A stretch of DNA of 60,825 bases, taken from the NCBI GenBank assembly GCA_026394055.1, contig JAPKYZ010000054.1:1-60825 (forward strand). The letters are read 5' to 3'. The notes beneath the pieces are model-generated. The model was not told the origin of the DNA. It worked only from the letters and a program-made list of their open reading frames with translations, and did not search any database. This stretch comes from Acidobacteriota bacterium. Its GTDB lineage: Bacteria > Acidobacteriota > Terriglobia > Bryobacterales > Bryobacteraceae. How positions within the stretch are numbered: position 1 is the stretch's first letter; each line of letters begins with the position of its first letter. The position numbers were made by a program, and so were the translations under genes. Shown piece after piece: positions 33,111 to 40,891 of the stretch.

Positions 33111-35500
33111 GCTGGTCTCCTGGCCAAATGCTTTAGTCCTTCGTGAAAGCCATAGGCCTCAAACGCCTCACGGCGCCGTTGCGCGTCAAACGGGTTTGAG
33201 GTGTACAGCCAATAGCCGACGGAATCGACGTTCAGGTTGACCACCTTGGAGTAGTCGGGGCGCGCAATCAGAATCTGTTGCTTGGGCGTCAACCGCGCAA
33301 TCAGCTGGGCTTCGGTGTCGTTCAGGTGGAACAGCGCCTGATAGGTCTCCCGGTCCATTCCCGGGTTGGCCAGGAACATCTTGGTCGGACAGCTCTCGAC
33401 CACCGCGCGAAGAATGTCAGAGTGCCGCAGGTCATCCGAAGACTGCGTGGCGAGGATCACCGCCGCATTGCGCTTCCGCCAAGTCTTCACGGCCTCCGTC
33501 ACGTAGGCTCGAATCGTCTCGTTGTTGAAGAAGCGCCACGCCTCATCGAGCACCAGTGTCTTGAAAGTCGTGCTCAAGGCCGGGTCATAGATCGAAGCAT
33601 TCGCGCGGTGCAAGACATAGAACAGCAGTGGCTCGAGGACCTGCGGGTGCCGGTCCATACCCTCGAAGTCGAGCGTCTGGAATCGGGCGAACGTCAGGGT
33701 GTCGTGGACGTTGTCAAACACTGCCGCAAACTGCCCGCCTTGTATCCAGCGATAGAGGTGCTGGGCCAAACCACGGCGGAGGATGTTCGAAAGCGTGAAC
33801 AGACGCCTCTGCTGCGGATCGAGCTCATAGAGATTCGTGATCTGCTCATAGACGTCGCGCTCATCCTGCGTCGTCAAGCGGTACCCGCCCGATTCGACCA
33901 GCACCCGGACGAATGCCGCCAGGAAGTGCAGATTCTCTGGCGTCGGATCAAGCCGGAAGGGGTTGATCTGGAACGGCTGGCGCTCCAATCCTACTGCCAA
34001 GTAGCTGCCGCCGAATAGCCTGGTCAAGTGTTCGTACGATCCGCCGAGGTCAAAGATGTAGGTGATCGGATCGTACTTCTGGAGGTTCGTGATCAGGAAG
34101 TTCAGTAAGAAGCTTTTGCCTGATCCGGTCGCACCCAGGATCAGCGTATGCGCCACGTCTTGGACATGCAGGTTGAGACAATACGGTGTCGCCGACGGTG
34201 TCTCGAGAACCGCCAAGTGTTCCGCCTTCAGATGGGCATTCCACCGCTCACCCGTCCGGGGCGCGAACAGGAACGAGAGATCGGCATAGTTGGTGCTCAT
34301 CAGCCAGAGCTCACGCAGATTGAACGCCTGATTGCCGGGCACGATACTCAAGTAAGCGTTCAGCAGGTTGTAGCGCTCGTCGAGCACGTGGGCATCGTGG
34401 GTGGTCAGCGCCTTCACGCATTCCGACGCCGCCCGGCGCACGGTGGCCAACTCCTCGGCGATCAGCACGATGGTGAAGCTGAAGCGTCCGAAGGTGTTCC
34501 CGTTGATCTCGAGCTCCCGAAGGCATTCGCCCAGCTCCGCCACTAGGCCGCCCGCGCTTTCGTCGATCAGCATCTCGTTCGCATTCGCCGGCTTGTCGCC
34601 GATGTAGTTGGTCATCGACGCCTTCGAGTTGTGGAAGTGGCGTCGTTTCGCGTGGATCTCCCGCCGGATTGCATCGTTTGGCTCGCGCTGCCACGTGCTG
34701 CACAGGATCAAGTCACACGGCACGCCTTCCAGTCCATGAAGAACCTGCGCGAAGGTGCTCGCGGGCGGCTCCTTAAGGGTCAGGACTTGAACGAACCGGT
34801 CATCAATGCGCAAATGGTCCCGATGGCACTCGATGTTCGCGTCGCACGCAAAGTAGTCGAGGTGCAGGTCGTACTTGAGGCCCACGCTACGGCGCGCCGA
34901 TGCGAAGTTGAGGAGGCGGCGCAGGAACAGGAAGGCCTGCGCCTTGTTCAGGATCTCCATTCCCAGCAACTCACCGAGTTGGATGGCCAGGCTCTCCGCC
35001 TTGTTCCCCAGCTCCTCAGAGGCCTTCAAGACAGACGCGTCAATCGCGTGGGCCGTCCGGCGCCAGGACAAGTACCCACGATGGCGCTCCGCTGGCTTCA
35101 TCAGCAGGACAAAGTGGATGTTGACCTCGTAGAGTTGGGCGGCTCTCCCGGCAAGGAACTCCGCCCGATTGTTGATAGCTTCCTGCACTACGGGGTTGGC
35201 GTGCTGCGTCGCTGGCATAACGACGCCACTCTCCTTGGTGAAGTACTGGAGTAGCCGGAACCGTTCATCCAAGCTACGAACGGCAGCTTCGAAGCGGCGG
35301 GCAATCTGGTCGCGCTGCGGATGGTCCAGGCACTCAGCATCAATGCCAGTCAGCTGGAACACGATTCCGAGCTCGCCGGCCTTGGTGAGGAATGTCCGCT
35401 CATCGACAAAGGAGTGAAGGCCGATGAGGCGGTTCGTGGCACCGGCCGCTTGCCAGTCTTGCCGGATATGGCTGAGTCGAATGTGGTTGGCCTGGATCAT
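33107..35500 (-). CDS. trbE: VirB4/TrbE-family conjugation ATPase
   Basis: 797 residues from ATG 35500, which overlaps the trbD stop (ATGA). The open frame runs on to 36178, but the extra part is an antisense of trbD and trbC and is rejected. Walker A GATGSGKS lies near residue 457 and Walker B VLDEAWRFF near residue 650, followed by the VirB4 motif ILATQSSDDL. The ATPase powers pilus assembly and substrate transfer. Confidence 0.94.
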   Translation of the reverse strand: MIQANHIRLSHIRQDWQAAGATNRLIGLHSFVDERTFLTKAGELGIVFQLTGIDAECLDHPQRDQIARRFEAAVRSLDERFRLLQYFTKESGVVMPATQHANPVVQEAINNRAEFLAGRAAQLYEVNIHFVLLMKPAERHRGYLSWRRTAHAIDASVLKASEELGNKAESLAIQLGELLGMEILNKAQAFLFLRRLLNFASARRSVGLKYDLHLDYFACDANIECHRDHLRIDDRFVQVLTLKEPPASTFAQVLHGLEGVPCDLILCSTWQREPNDAIRREIHAKRRHFHNSKASMTNYIGDKPANANEMLIDESAGGLVAELGECLRELEINGNTFGRFSFTIVLIAEELATVRRAASECVKALTTHDAHVLDERYNLLNAYLSIVPGNQAFNLRELWLMSTNYADLSFLFAPRTGERWNAHLKAEHLAVLETPSATPYCLNLHVQDVAHTLILGATGSGKSFLLNFLITNLQKYDPITYIFDLGGSYEHLTRLFGGSYLAVGLERQPFQINPFRLDPTPENLHFLAAFVRVLVESGGYRLTTQDERDVYEQITNLYELDPQQRRLFTLSNILRRGLAQHLYRWIQGGQFAAVFDNVHDTLTFARFQTLDFEGMDRHPQVLEPLLFYVLHRANASIYDPALSTTFKTLVLDEAWRFFNNETIRAYVTEAVKTWRKRNAAVILATQSSDDLRHSDILRAVVESCPTKMFLANPGMDRETYQALFHLNDTEAQLIARLTPKQQILIARPDYSKVVNLNVDSVGYWLYTSNPFDAQRRREAFEAYGFHEGLKHLARRPA

Positions 35501-35772
35501 GATGCCCTCTTGTGTGCGTCGTAATGAGTGGCCTGCCGTGCCGAGTTCAGAAGTATCCGCAGGACTTGCGGATCGGTGACGGTGGCCCATCGCCCAAAGG
35601 CATAGAGCCCGCCGAACATCAGCAGGCCACTGACCAGGCTGCCGAAGAAGTTGAACGTCGCGCCGCCCATGATGACGGCCACGAAGAAGAGCCGGCGCTC
35701 CACGCCCCAGATGGTGAGCGTCTTGTTGATCGCTTTGGACACAGGATGAATCACCGGCTCGTTGCGCATCAC
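35497..35772 (-). CDS. trbD: VirB3/TrbD-family membrane protein
   Basis: 91 residues. The N-terminal PVSKAINKTLTIWGVERRLFF and two hydrophobic stretches (about 27-65) match the small TrbD/VirB3 proteins that work with VirB4. Four-base overlap with virB4, 12 bases behind the pilin gene. Confidence 0.9.
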   Translation of the reverse strand: MMRNEPVIHPVSKAINKTLTIWGVERRLFFVAVIMGGATFNFFGSLVSGLLMFGGLYAFGRWATVTDPQVLRILLNSARQATHYDAHKRAS

Positions 35773-35784
35773 AATCTCCCTCGC

Positions 35785-36108
35785 TTACGGAAACAACCAG
35801 GCCATGAAGTTGACGGCGCCGATGGCCATGCCCACGCCGAAGACGATGCCCGACAGCGCCTTCTTCGACTGACCTTCGCCGAAGGCGAACATCAGTCCGC
35901 CCACGACAATGGCGACCAGGCTGAGCCCGCGGGCGATGGTTGTCGTGAACGAAGTTCGAAGAACATCGACGGCGTTCTCCCATGGCGAGGCCTGAGCAAA
36001 GGCGTGAGGGCCGAGCATCGCTCCAAGCATCAGCGCCACGGCGAAAGTGGCCCACCGGCCGGAGGGCCGGGGCCATTGAAAACGGGGTAGTGGAATGAGA
36101 GACTGCAT
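35785..36108 (-). CDS. trbC: VirB2/TrbC-family pilin precursor
   Basis: 107 residues, with a long signal sequence ending near HAFAQASPWE and two hydrophobic helices (about 60-82 and 88-107) separated by a short basic loop (EGQSKKALSG). This is the normal pre-pilin organisation. It is the first gene of the mating-pair operon, whose promoter must lie in 36109-36283. Confidence 0.88.
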   Translation of the reverse strand: MQSLIPLPRFQWPRPSGRWATFAVALMLGAMLGPHAFAQASPWENAVDVLRTSFTTTIARGLSLVAIVVGGLMFAFGEGQSKKALSGIVFGVGMAIGAVNFMAWLFP

Positions 36109-36213
36109 CGTGCTGTCTTGCTCCTTTCTGCTGGTCGATTCGCCTCAAGACGATCAACTGAATCGAGCGTACGGGCAATGCTCGTTGGGGTCCAATGCTT
36201 TGTTTGAGGGCTG

Positions 36214-36232
36214 TGATTCAGGGGGTGAATCA
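36214..36232. promoter_or_regulatory. inverted repeat TGATTCA-N5-TGAATCA upstream of trbC
   Basis: A perfect 7-5-7 palindrome in the 175-base gap between ardC and trbC, about 105-125 bases ahead of the trbC start. It may be an operator of the mating-pair operon; no other copy was seen. Confidence 0.35.
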
Positions 36233-36246
36233 ATCGAGATTGGAGG

Positions 36247-36272
36247 CAGGGCGGTCGACGGTGACCGCCCTG
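36247..36272. terminator. 10-bp GC-rich hairpin downstream of ardC
   Basis: CAGGGCGGTC, a 6-base loop and GACCGCCCTG pair perfectly, directly behind the ardC stop codon. There is no T tract. A smaller 6-bp hairpin (36276-36292) overlaps the ardC stop. Possibly a transcription end or 3' stabiliser of the ssb-ardC unit. Confidence 0.35.
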
Positions 36273-36283
36273 CGGGCCGCTCT

Positions 36284-37117
36284 CTAAGCGGCTTCTTGAT
36301 GGTGCATGGCCACTGTGTCCGGCTCCGGCAGAATCGCCTTTAGAATGTCGGCCGACGTCTGTTGAATGAATGCTAGCGATTCGGCCAGCGTGGCCTTGTC
36401 GCCTGAATGAAGCAGGATGTAGTCGGCACTCGCGGTGTTGGTATCGAGCCCGACGGCATTGGCCACCACGAAGGCTACCGCCTCCGCTTCGGTCTCCCGC
36501 ACGGTGTGGTTTGTCTCCTTGCGGCGCTCACCGCGATGCAGAAGTTCATGGGCCACTTCATGAACGAGAACGGCAAACTCTTCCGCCGCCGGCATGTCAG
36601 GCAAGAGAGTGATCTTGCCTCCAGATGACATGCCCCGCGCTGGGCGTATCTCGTCGGAGTAGACTAGGTCGATCTTCTTCGAGCTCACAAAGTCCTTCAG
36701 CTTGGCTGTGAGTTCACCCGGCTCTCCGTGCACTGTGGCGAACTCCGGGAGCGGTTCGCCTTCGGTCTGGCTGATGTCGAAGACATGCGCAGCCCGGAAA
36801 CCGAAAACGCGCGAACGTTGATCTTCCGATAGCTCATCCGCATCCTTCAATCGGCCCACCATGGGCGCCAGAATGACGATGCCCTTTTCGCCCTTGCGGA
36901 CGTACCGGTTGAGCCGGAGCCAACTGTGGAACCCGGCCACATGGGTGGCGGTTGGCTTCTGCCAGAAGATGAGCAACGCGTTGCTCCATGAGTAGTGATG
37001 AAAGCGGGCCATCACGGCCAGATACGCCTTCAGCGCGTCGCTGTGGCCTTGCTCGAGAGCCGACATCAGTTGGTTGAGCGCAGTCTCGCTAAGTTGCTTG
37101 GCTTGATCGGTGTTCAT
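36284..37117 (-). CDS. ardC: ArdC-type antirestriction protein
   Basis: 277 residues in two domains: an N-terminal ArdC ssDNA-binding domain (about 1-115, with FHHYSWSNALLIF, GFHSWLRLNRYVRKGEKGI and FGFRAAHVFDISQTEG) and a C-terminal zincin-like metallopeptidase domain with HEVAH at residues 186-190 and ETEAEAVAFVV downstream. ArdC proteins protect incoming conjugative DNA from host restriction. It follows ssb by 41 bases in the same direction, a sensible early-transfer pair. Confidence 0.9.
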   Translation of the reverse strand: MNTDQAKQLSETALNQLMSALEQGHSDALKAYLAVMARFHHYSWSNALLIFWQKPTATHVAGFHSWLRLNRYVRKGEKGIVILAPMVGRLKDADELSEDQRSRVFGFRAAHVFDISQTEGEPLPEFATVHGEPGELTAKLKDFVSSKKIDLVYSDEIRPARGMSSGGKITLLPDMPAAEEFAVLVHEVAHELLHRGERRKETNHTVRETEAEAVAFVVANAVGLDTNTASADYILLHSGDKATLAESLAFIQQTSADILKAILPEPDTVAMHHQEAA

Positions 37118-37158
37118 GGCAAGTCTCCTCGTGCCTTCCTGGGGAGAGAGGACCGCCC

Positions 37159-37536
37159 TTAGGCGGCCTCCCCCTGCGCCTCAGGCGCTGCCGCCCGCGT
37201 TGCGCGGTCGAGCTTGTTGATCGAAGTCACGCGGACCTCGGTGATCGTCTTCTTCACGTCGGCCTGCTTCTTGCCGACCTTCACCGTGAACTGACGCGAG
37301 CTGATCTCGCCCTCCAGTTGCACATGCGTGCCCTTGGTGAGCTTCGCGGCATAGTCGCCCAGCTTGCCCCAGACGACGCAGCGGTGCCAGGTGGTCTGCG
37401 ACTTGTATTCGCCCGATTCGCGATCCTTCCAGCTGCGCTTGGTGGCGAGCGAGAGAACGGTGAACGAAGCATTGTTGGTAGTGGATCGAACTTCGGCGTC
37501 CTTGCCGAGGTAGCCAATGAGAATGGCGCGGTTCAT
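37159..37536 (-). CDS. ssb: single-stranded DNA-binding protein
   Basis: 125 residues from ATG 37536, preceded by AGGAG at 9 bases; the frame to 37656 is not needed. The OB fold is complete (NRAILIGYLGKDAEVRST, FTVLSLATKRSWKD, TTWHRCVVWGKLGDYAA, KGTHVQLEGEISSRQF). The acidic C-terminal tip of host SSB (DDDIPF) is missing; the tail is Ala/Gln-rich. It protects transferred single-stranded DNA. Confidence 0.92.
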   Translation of the reverse strand: MNRAILIGYLGKDAEVRSTTNNASFTVLSLATKRSWKDRESGEYKSQTTWHRCVVWGKLGDYAAKLTKGTHVQLEGEISSRQFTVKVGKKQADVKKTITEVRVTSINKLDRATRAAAPEAQGEAA

Positions 37537-37885
37537 GTGGGGAATCTCCTTTTCTGCTCCCGAACTCTTTCGGGGCACCCATAGGCGAGCGGAGCCGCTC
37601 CCAAGGTCCAGGGCTGTCTTTTTCGGGGGGACCACCAAGCCGCAGGCGGTCCGCAATCAGCGGATGGTGGGGGAGCCGAAACCCATCTGGGCGGCGCAGC
37701 CGAAGCAGAAGCCCGCCGCACCGCCGGGCGCGGCTAGGCCCTCAGGCCGTCAAGCGAAGCGGTGCCCGAAAGAGGGCGGTGGCAGAAATGAGAGGACTAA
37801 CGGACGTTGCCATCGCTGCTACCGGGTCCACGGACGCCGTTTCGACTATTGCGAATAATGCTAGGATCGGCTCAGAAAGGACACC
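37537..37885. other. 349-base gap between ssb and HTH gene, no gene found
   Basis: A GC-rich stretch with C/G runs and several short imperfect repeats, but no frame with coding character. It must hold the divergent promoters of ssb-ardC and of the HTH antitoxin gene, which starts behind AAGGA at about 37876. I see no convincing -35/-10 pair. Confidence 0.4.
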
Positions 37886-38341
37886 ATGCGAATGGGAATG
37901 ATCACGCCTCGCGCGTCAGAAGCAGCCCAAGTGCGCCGAGTTCAGCGGATGTTGGACCAAGGCAAGCCCGCACTCATCGACTCCAAGGGCACTCGCATCG
38001 CCTTGCCGGCGGCGATTCGTGCGCTGCTCAAGAGTGCCGTGAAAAGTCTGGAAGCCGGCCGCTCCATCAATGTGATCACCGATGACGAGGCCATCACCAC
38101 CCAACGCGCGGCGGACATCCTGGGGGTCTCACGGCCGCACTTGGTGAAGCTCCTCGAAACCGGAGAGCTGCCATTCCACAAGACCGGCAGCCACCGCCGC
38201 ATCTACCTGCGCGACCTCAACGCCTACGCTGAGCAACGGAACACCGCTCGACGCAACATTCTGAAGACGATGAGCCGTGAGCCGTACCGCGCGTGGCTCT
38301 ATCACAACACCGTCGCGGTGACGGATGGTTCAGATAGATGA
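37886..38341 (+). CDS. excisionase-type HTH antitoxin of a PIN toxin pair
   Basis: 151 residues. The middle contains a MerR/Xis-like helix-turn-helix: TTQRAADILGVSRPHLVKLL, then ELPFHKTGSHRRIYLRDL. The N-terminal half resembles the dimerisation part of HTH antitoxins partnered with PIN toxins. The stop overlaps the start of the truncated PIN gene (ATGA), the usual toxin-antitoxin layout, so this is an orphaned antitoxin. It lies at the right end of the element. Confidence 0.75.
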   Translation: MRMGMITPRASEAAQVRRVQRMLDQGKPALIDSKGTRIALPAAIRALLKSAVKSLEAGRSINVITDDEAITTQRAADILGVSRPHLVKLLETGELPFHKTGSHRRIYLRDLNAYAEQRNTARRNILKTMSREPYRAWLYHNTVAVTDGSDR

Positions 38342-38583
38342 TGCCGAACACAGTAGTCGTCCTCGACGCCTGTGTCCTCATCCCCATGCCCTTGGCCGAT
38401 ACGTTGTTGCGGCTTGCCGAGGTGCCACGCCTCTATCGTCCGAAGTGGTCCGGCGCGATCCTGGCCGCGCATTCGGTGGCTGATGCGAACCGCGGGATCA
38501 GTCGTTGGGTTTCGATTCAACAACCGAGCCGGCGTCGCTACCTTCGAAGTAGCAGGCTGACCATCGAAATATCCGACAGGTAG
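38338..38583 (+). pseudogene. PIN-domain toxin, broken after about 44 codons
   Basis: The first 44 residues are a good PIN start (VVVLDACVLIPMPLADTLLRL, then YRPKWSGAILA) with the first catalytic aspartate. Beyond about 38470 the sequence loses all similarity and reads RRRYLRSS-type filler to a stop at 38583. The remaining catalytic acidic residues are absent, so the product cannot be an RNase. The break probably marks a deletion junction at the right end of the element. Confidence 0.75.
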
Positions 38584-38995
38584 TGTATTCCGGTGGAAGA
38601 TCTTTGTGCCTGGCCGGAAGTTCCTGTGCACTGGCCGGAATATATAGGAAAGTGCCGCCACGAACCTGTAAGCGCCATTTTCCGAATGACCACGTATCGA
38701 CAGCGCCAGGTTGAGGGCATACGGCCACATGAAGATTGTGCTCGTAGTTTGCTCTCTTCGCGTACCCCTGCCGCGCCACTCCGCATATGTATATGGCCCG
38801 ATACGAATCGGGGTGACACTCATCCAGGACTATCACTTCGAAGGTGGTCAGTTCTTTGTTGTGTTTGCTCAACGTTCGGGAGTACCGGCCACGTATGCTG
38901 TTTGTGCAATGGTGCTTGGGGTTGAAGCCTGTGACGTATTTCGCCCAGAGCCAGACGAAATCGCGTGGTTCGAGATTGTGAGTGATCTCGATCAT
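38498..38995 (-). CDS. unknown protein coupled to the methyltransferase fragment
   Basis: 165 residues from ATG 38995, which overlaps the upstream stop (ATGA); a GTG at 39001 is also possible. It contains several Cys, His and Trp residues but no motif I can name. The overlap argues that it belongs to the phosphorothioation-related gene upstream. Its 3' end lies only about 30 bases from the breakpoint of the PIN gene. Confidence 0.55.
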   Translation of the reverse strand: MIEITHNLEPRDFVWLWAKYVTGFNPKHHCTNSIRGRYSRTLSKHNKELTTFEVIVLDECHPDSYRAIYICGVARQGYAKRANYEHNLHVAVCPQPGAVDTWSFGKWRLQVRGGTFLYIPASAQELPARHKDLPPEYTTCRIFRWSACYFEGSDAGSVVESKPND

Positions 38996-39800
38996 TGCCA
39001 CTCGGGGCGCTCTACGCTGAGTTCGCGGACCAATTCAGTCTCTCCCGAATCGCACAACATTTTCTTTAGAGCGACAAATGAGGGCCCGAGGAAAGCCGAA
39101 TCCGAAACGCCTAAGCTCCGGAGCTTGTCGGAAAACAGAAGGAGCCGTTCGCGCTCCGGGTCGTCGGCATCAAGATACCGTTCCTTGAAATAAAGCAGTT
39201 GTCTATCGCTAGTGTGATCGAAGACATCCACTCGGGCAGTTCGTAAATCCACCTTAGTGCGAATGGCGAGCTGAGGAAGAAGCTTCGATTGAAGATCAGG
39301 ATAGGTTAAGAGTGTCACCTTGCCGCTGAACTTGTGGATTCGGACAACATCTGCCTCGTTGATGTCGCCGTATAACAATTCGGCGCACGCGAGCAGCGTG
39401 CGAAGCACGGTTGGAAGCTGGTCCGCGTGGGAACTGCGGACATACAGGCTGCGTTCGTCCTGCCATCCCACGGGCGCTTCGTCGCAAGCCAGGACAATAT
39501 TGCTGGAGTCGGCGACAGAGTGGAGCAAGTCGCGCCCCTCCTTCAAGCCTCGGCTGTAAGTTCCGAAGAAAACGGAAAAGTCTGCCTTGACGCTGTCGGG
39601 GAGATGGCCGAACGGAATGGGTTTTCGCAGGAGTGCGCTGGCGAGGTAGACAAGGAGGTCAGATTTGCGGGCGGCTTGTGCCCGCTCGAAGACCTGCTGT
39701 CCATTCCGGGCCAGGAGCATTCGCAATGCTCGCTTAGGTGATCCGAACGCTGTGGACAGTTCTGCGTTGCCGTCGAATTCCTGAGGCAGCGGCAATCGTC
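38992..39800 (-). pseudogene. DNA phosphorothioation-associated methyltransferase, 5' truncated
   Basis: 267 residues from a TTG at 39795, but the frame runs without a stop up to the IS630 edge at 39801. The sequence corresponds to the C-terminal part of the phosphorothioation-associated putative methyltransferase family as I remember it: KSDLLVYLASALLRKP, LPDSVKADFSVFFGTY, ADVVRIHKFSGKVTLLTY, LYFKERYL. The N-terminal SAM-binding domain is missing and is not found beyond the IS. No dnd genes are present in the window. Confidence 0.7.
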
Positions 39801-40891
39801 CTAGTGTAGTGCGTCACACGGATTGAGTATTATCCAATGCGGAGCGGGCGCGTTTGACTTTTTCGAGGATGTCGGTCGCCTTGGCGGTCCAGATGAAGGG
39901 TTTGGGTTGGGTATTGTGCTGGTCGACGTAGGTGTCGATGGCGGTGACCAGATCTTCGACATCGCGAAACACTCCCCGCCGAAGCCGATGCTCGGTCAGA
40001 TCGCGGAAGAACCGTTCGACCATGTTCAACCAGGAGGCGCTGGTTGGCGTGAAGTGCATGTGGAATCGTGGGCGCCGCGCCAGCCAGCGTTGTACCTTCG
40101 GGTGTTTGTGAGTGGCGTAGTTATCGGCGATGATGTGCAGTTGTTTGCCCGCGGGCGTGGCCTCATCCACCAGGCGTAGGAACCGGAGCCACTCCTGATG
40201 GCGGTGGCGTTGCTGGCACAAGCTGATCACTTTTCCGGTGGCCGCGTTCAATGCCGCAAACAGCGTAGCGGTCCCGTTGCGCTTGTAGTCGTGGGTCATG
40301 GTGGTCCCACGCCCGCGTTTCAGCGGTAGACCCGGCTGCGTCCGGTCCAGTGCTTGAATCTGGCTCTTCTCGTCGCAGCACAACACCAGCGCGTGCTCCG
40401 GTGGGTTGAGGTACAAGCCAACGATAACTTCCAACTTCTCGGCGAACTCCGGATCGTTACTAACTTTGAAGGTCTCCACTAAGTGAGGCTTCAAGCCGTG
40501 GGATTTCCAGATGCGGCGCACGCTGGCTTCACTGATGCCCACTTGTGCGGCCATGGTTCGCGTGGACCAGTGGGTAGCATTGGCCGGCTGCTGTTGTGTC
40601 GTCATCTCAATCACGGCTTTCACCGTGGCCGTCGCGATACTCGGCGTGCGGCCGGGACGCGGCGCATCCTTCTGCAAGCCCGGCAGGCCCAACTCCAAGA
40701 AGCGCGCGCGCCAGCGAGCAGCCTTCTGATTGGTGATCCCCAACTGGCCAGCGATGTCGATGTCAAGAGCTCCATCGGCCGCCAGCAGCACGATGCGCGC
40801 CCGTTCCACCTGCCGGGCGGGCAGCGAGCGGCCCCGCGCCCACTGCTCCAGTGTCTGGTTAGATGTTACTACTTCTGACGCAGTACACTAG
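39801..40891 (-). mobile_element. complete IS630-family insertion sequence
   Basis: About 1.09 kb. The 16-base terminal repeats CTAGTGTAGTGCGTCA (39801-39816) and TGACGCAGTACACTAG (40876-40891) match inverted with one mismatch; both ends sit in CTAG, consistent with TA target duplication. One transposase gene fills it. The flanks are two different truncated genes, so this is not a simple insertion into one gene. Confidence 0.92.
39814..40809 (-). CDS. IS630-family transposase
   Basis: 331 residues from GTG 40809. The frame remains similar to IS630 N-termini a little further upstream (LEQWARGRSLPARQ), but no ATG, GTG or TTG is available there. An N-terminal helix-turn-helix (LGITNQKAARWRARFLELG) is followed by the DDE domain: CCDEKSQIQALDRTQPG, IADNYATHKHP and SASWLNMVERFFRDL with the catalytic glutamate. 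The stop codon is part of the left terminal repeat. Probably active or recently so. Confidence 0.93.
   Translation of the reverse strand: MERARIVLLAADGALDIDIAGQLGITNQKAARWRARFLELGLPGLQKDAPRPGRTPSIATATVKAVIEMTTQQQPANATHWSTRTMAAQVGISEASVRRIWKSHGLKPHLVETFKVSNDPEFAEKLEVIVGLYLNPPEHALVLCCDEKSQIQALDRTQPGLPLKRGRGTTMTHDYKRNGTATLFAALNAATGKVISLCQQRHRHQEWLRFLRLVDEATPAGKQLHIIADNYATHKHPKVQRWLARRPRFHMHFTPTSASWLNMVERFFRDLTEHRLRRGVFRDVEDLVTAIDTYVDQHNTQPKPFIWTAKATDILEKVKRARSALDNTQSV

Larger units (their letters stand above)
14717..38470. mobile_element. integrative conjugative element in tRNA-Ser (right end decayed)
   Basis: Extent inferred from content: tyrosine integrase directly behind tRNA-Ser, excisionase-like HTH, primase, VirB11, VirD4, a complete IncP-type mating-pair set, ArdC antirestriction, SSB and a broken toxin-antitoxin pair at the far end. 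I could not find by eye a second copy of the tRNA-Ser 3' end that would serve as attR. The right limit is placed where the PIN toxin gene breaks off and is approximate. Confidence 0.75.

Noticed and set aside
35501..36178. N-terminal extension of the VirB4 frame to 36178
   Set aside because: It overlaps trbD and trbC in another frame on the same strand; the real start at 35500 overlaps the trbD stop as ATGA and begins with the usual VirB4 sequence.
38711..39193. Plus-strand frame of 160 codons
   Set aside because: It is antisense to two coupled minus-strand genes, one of which has recognisable family motifs.
1..40891. Composite transposon formed by the two IS630 copies
   Set aside because: The 39.7 kb between them contains essential mre/rod genes, a tRNA and a separate conjugative element; IS630 elements do not normally move as such composites.
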